Origin: Halomonas sp.
GTDB lineage: Bacteria > Pseudomonadota > Gammaproteobacteria > Pseudomonadales > Halomonadaceae
Assembly: GCA_007116835.1 (NCBI GenBank)
Contig: SKHS01000001.1
Location: forward strand, 1-7,075
Length of the DNA: 7,075 bases
Direction: 5' to 3'
A program made the translations under genes and the position numbers. How positions within the stretch are numbered: position 1 is the stretch's first letter; each line of letters opens with the position of its first letter. Below, piece by piece: positions 6,062-7,075 of this stretch. Under the pieces are notes generated by a model. It was not told the origin of the DNA and searched no databases. It was given only the letters and a program-made list of their open reading frames with translations.

Positions 6062-7075
6062 ATGATCAACAGCAAAGATTTGCCTGCTCTGGTGACCGGC
6101 GTAATGGCTACCTTGGCAGGCATAGGCATTGCCCGCTTTGCCTACACACCGCTATTACCGGCGCTGATTCAGGAGGGGTGGTTTACCGCCAGCCAAGGGG
6201 CTTACCTGGGGGCTGCCAACCTTCTTGGTTACTTTATCGGTGCATTGATAGCTCACTCCTTGAGTGAACGCTTTCCTGTTCGCGCGGTGATGGGAGCATG
6301 TTTCGTGGCGATCGCGCTAAGCTTTTTTCTATGTGCGGAGGCTAGTAGTTTTAGTTGGTTCTTCTTTTGGCGATTAGTCTCAGGTATGGCTGGCGCTATT
6401 CTGATGGTGGTTGGCCCATCGATGGCTCTATCGGCAACGCCCCCGGAAAGGCGAGCCGGTGTCGGTGCCCTGGTTTTCACTGGCATTGGGCTCGGTGCGC
6501 TGCTTTCAGCATCGGTAGTACCTATGCTGCTGGAGTTCAGCCTAACCGCTACTTGGGGCGCGCTTGGCCTGCTATGCATCGTGGCGGGGTTGGTAGGTGA
6601 CCGCGGTGTTACTCGGGTTTCCTTACCGCCGGTGACAGGTAACGAAGGGGCGGCGAGCCAGAACGGGTATGCAGCGGTAAACGTCGCCGTGCTACTGGTG
6701 ATTGGTGCGTATGCCCTGGACGCCATCGGGTTTGTTCCCCATACCGTATTTTGGGTGGATTATCTCGCCCGAGAAAATGCCTTAGGGCATCAAGCAGCGT
6801 CTCTTCAGTGGGGGATTTTCGGCTTGGGCGCTGTGTGCGGGCCACTGGTAGTAGGAGCGTTAGCGCGAAAAGTGGGCTGGCATCGTGGTTTAACCCTCGC
6901 GTTTTTAGCCAAGGCGGCCGCTGTATCTCTGCCCGTCTTTTCGCTCGCGCTGCTTAGCCAGTCAGTTTCATCGTTCGTGGTGGGCGCGATGATCCCTGGC
7001 ATTGTGGCGCTAACGTCTGGTCGACTTGCTGAGTTAGTTGGCCCCGGAGCCCACAAAAAACTCTGGGGGCAAGCG
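6062..7075 (+). CDS. YbfB/YjiJ-family MFS transporter, C-terminus beyond the window
   Basis: Inner-membrane transporter of the major facilitator superfamily. The visible 338 residues are overwhelmingly hydrophobic, with about ten predicted membrane segments; family members are near 390-400 residues with twelve, so roughly the last two helices are cut off. The family is indicated by the N-terminal GIARFAYTPLLPAL element (about 22-35) and by FWRLVSGMAGAILMVVGPSMAL after helix 3, both typical of the YbfB/YjiJ group (PF06779). Clear helices occur about 10-30, 46-66, 73-92, 97-122, 128-150 and 161-179; a hydrophilic loop about 181-204 separates the two halves. The substrate of this family is poorly defined and is not guessed here. 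The gene diverges from the LysR regulator, with a LysR-type operator between, so its expression is probably effector-dependent. Many family members are annotated only as MFS transporters. Confidence 0.9.
   Translation, partial: MINSKDLPALVTGVMATLAGIGIARFAYTPLLPALIQEGWFTASQGAYLGAANLLGYFIGALIAHSLSERFPVRAVMGACFVAIALSFFLCAEASSFSWFFFWRLVSGMAGAILMVVGPSMALSATPPERRAGVGALVFTGIGLGALLSASVVPMLLEFSLTATWGALGLLCIVAGLVGDRGVTRVSLPPVTGNEGAASQNGYAAVNVAVLLVIGAYALDAIGFVPHTVFWVDYLARENALGHQAASLQWGIFGLGAVCGPLVVGALARKVGWHRGLTLAFLAKAAAVSLPVFSLALLSQSVSSFVVGAMIPGIVALTSGRLAELVGPGAHKKLWGQA

Noticed and set aside
6253..6726. 157-codon open frame on the minus strand
   Set aside because: It is antisense to the well-supported MFS gene, has no recognisable domain and a low-complexity Ala/Pro/Thr/Ser composition typical of a shadow frame.

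Overview
The window looks like chromosomal DNA of a Gram-negative gammaproteobacterium. It encodes an outer-membrane barrel ending in Phe, several Sec signal peptides, and Shine-Dalgarno sites typical of the group. The protein style (acid-rich secreted enzyme, moderate GC judged by eye) fits a halophile of the Halomonas/Vreelandella type, but that is an impression and not a database result. No RNA genes, mobile elements, CRISPR arrays or origins are visible.

Layout. Five genes lie on the minus strand and one on the plus strand. Reading the minus strand in its own direction: a LysR-type regulator (5914-5045), a secreted glycerophosphodiester phosphodiesterase (4900-3965) closed by a hairpin terminator (3943-3919), then a 347-bp gene-free stretch with an unusual palindrome. 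A tight three-gene operon follows: a small PstS-like periplasmic protein (3617-3150), an outer-membrane porin-like barrel (3145-1946) and a membrane-bound GGDEF sensor (1920 to beyond base 1). On the plus strand, a YbfB/YjiJ-family MFS transporter (6062 to beyond 7075) diverges from the LysR gene.

How they work together. The LysR gene and the MFS gene share a 147-bp intergenic region holding a perfect GCTATC-N9-GATAGC palindrome of the LysR T-N11-A type, so the regulator probably controls both itself and the transporter. The three-gene operon puts one product in each of the periplasm, outer membrane and inner membrane, the last with a cytoplasmic cyclic-di-GMP synthase domain. It looks like an envelope-to-c-di-GMP signalling module comparable in logic, not in sequence, to YfiBNR. 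This is the most interesting part of the window. The phosphodiesterase sits between the two sets, with its own promoter and terminator.
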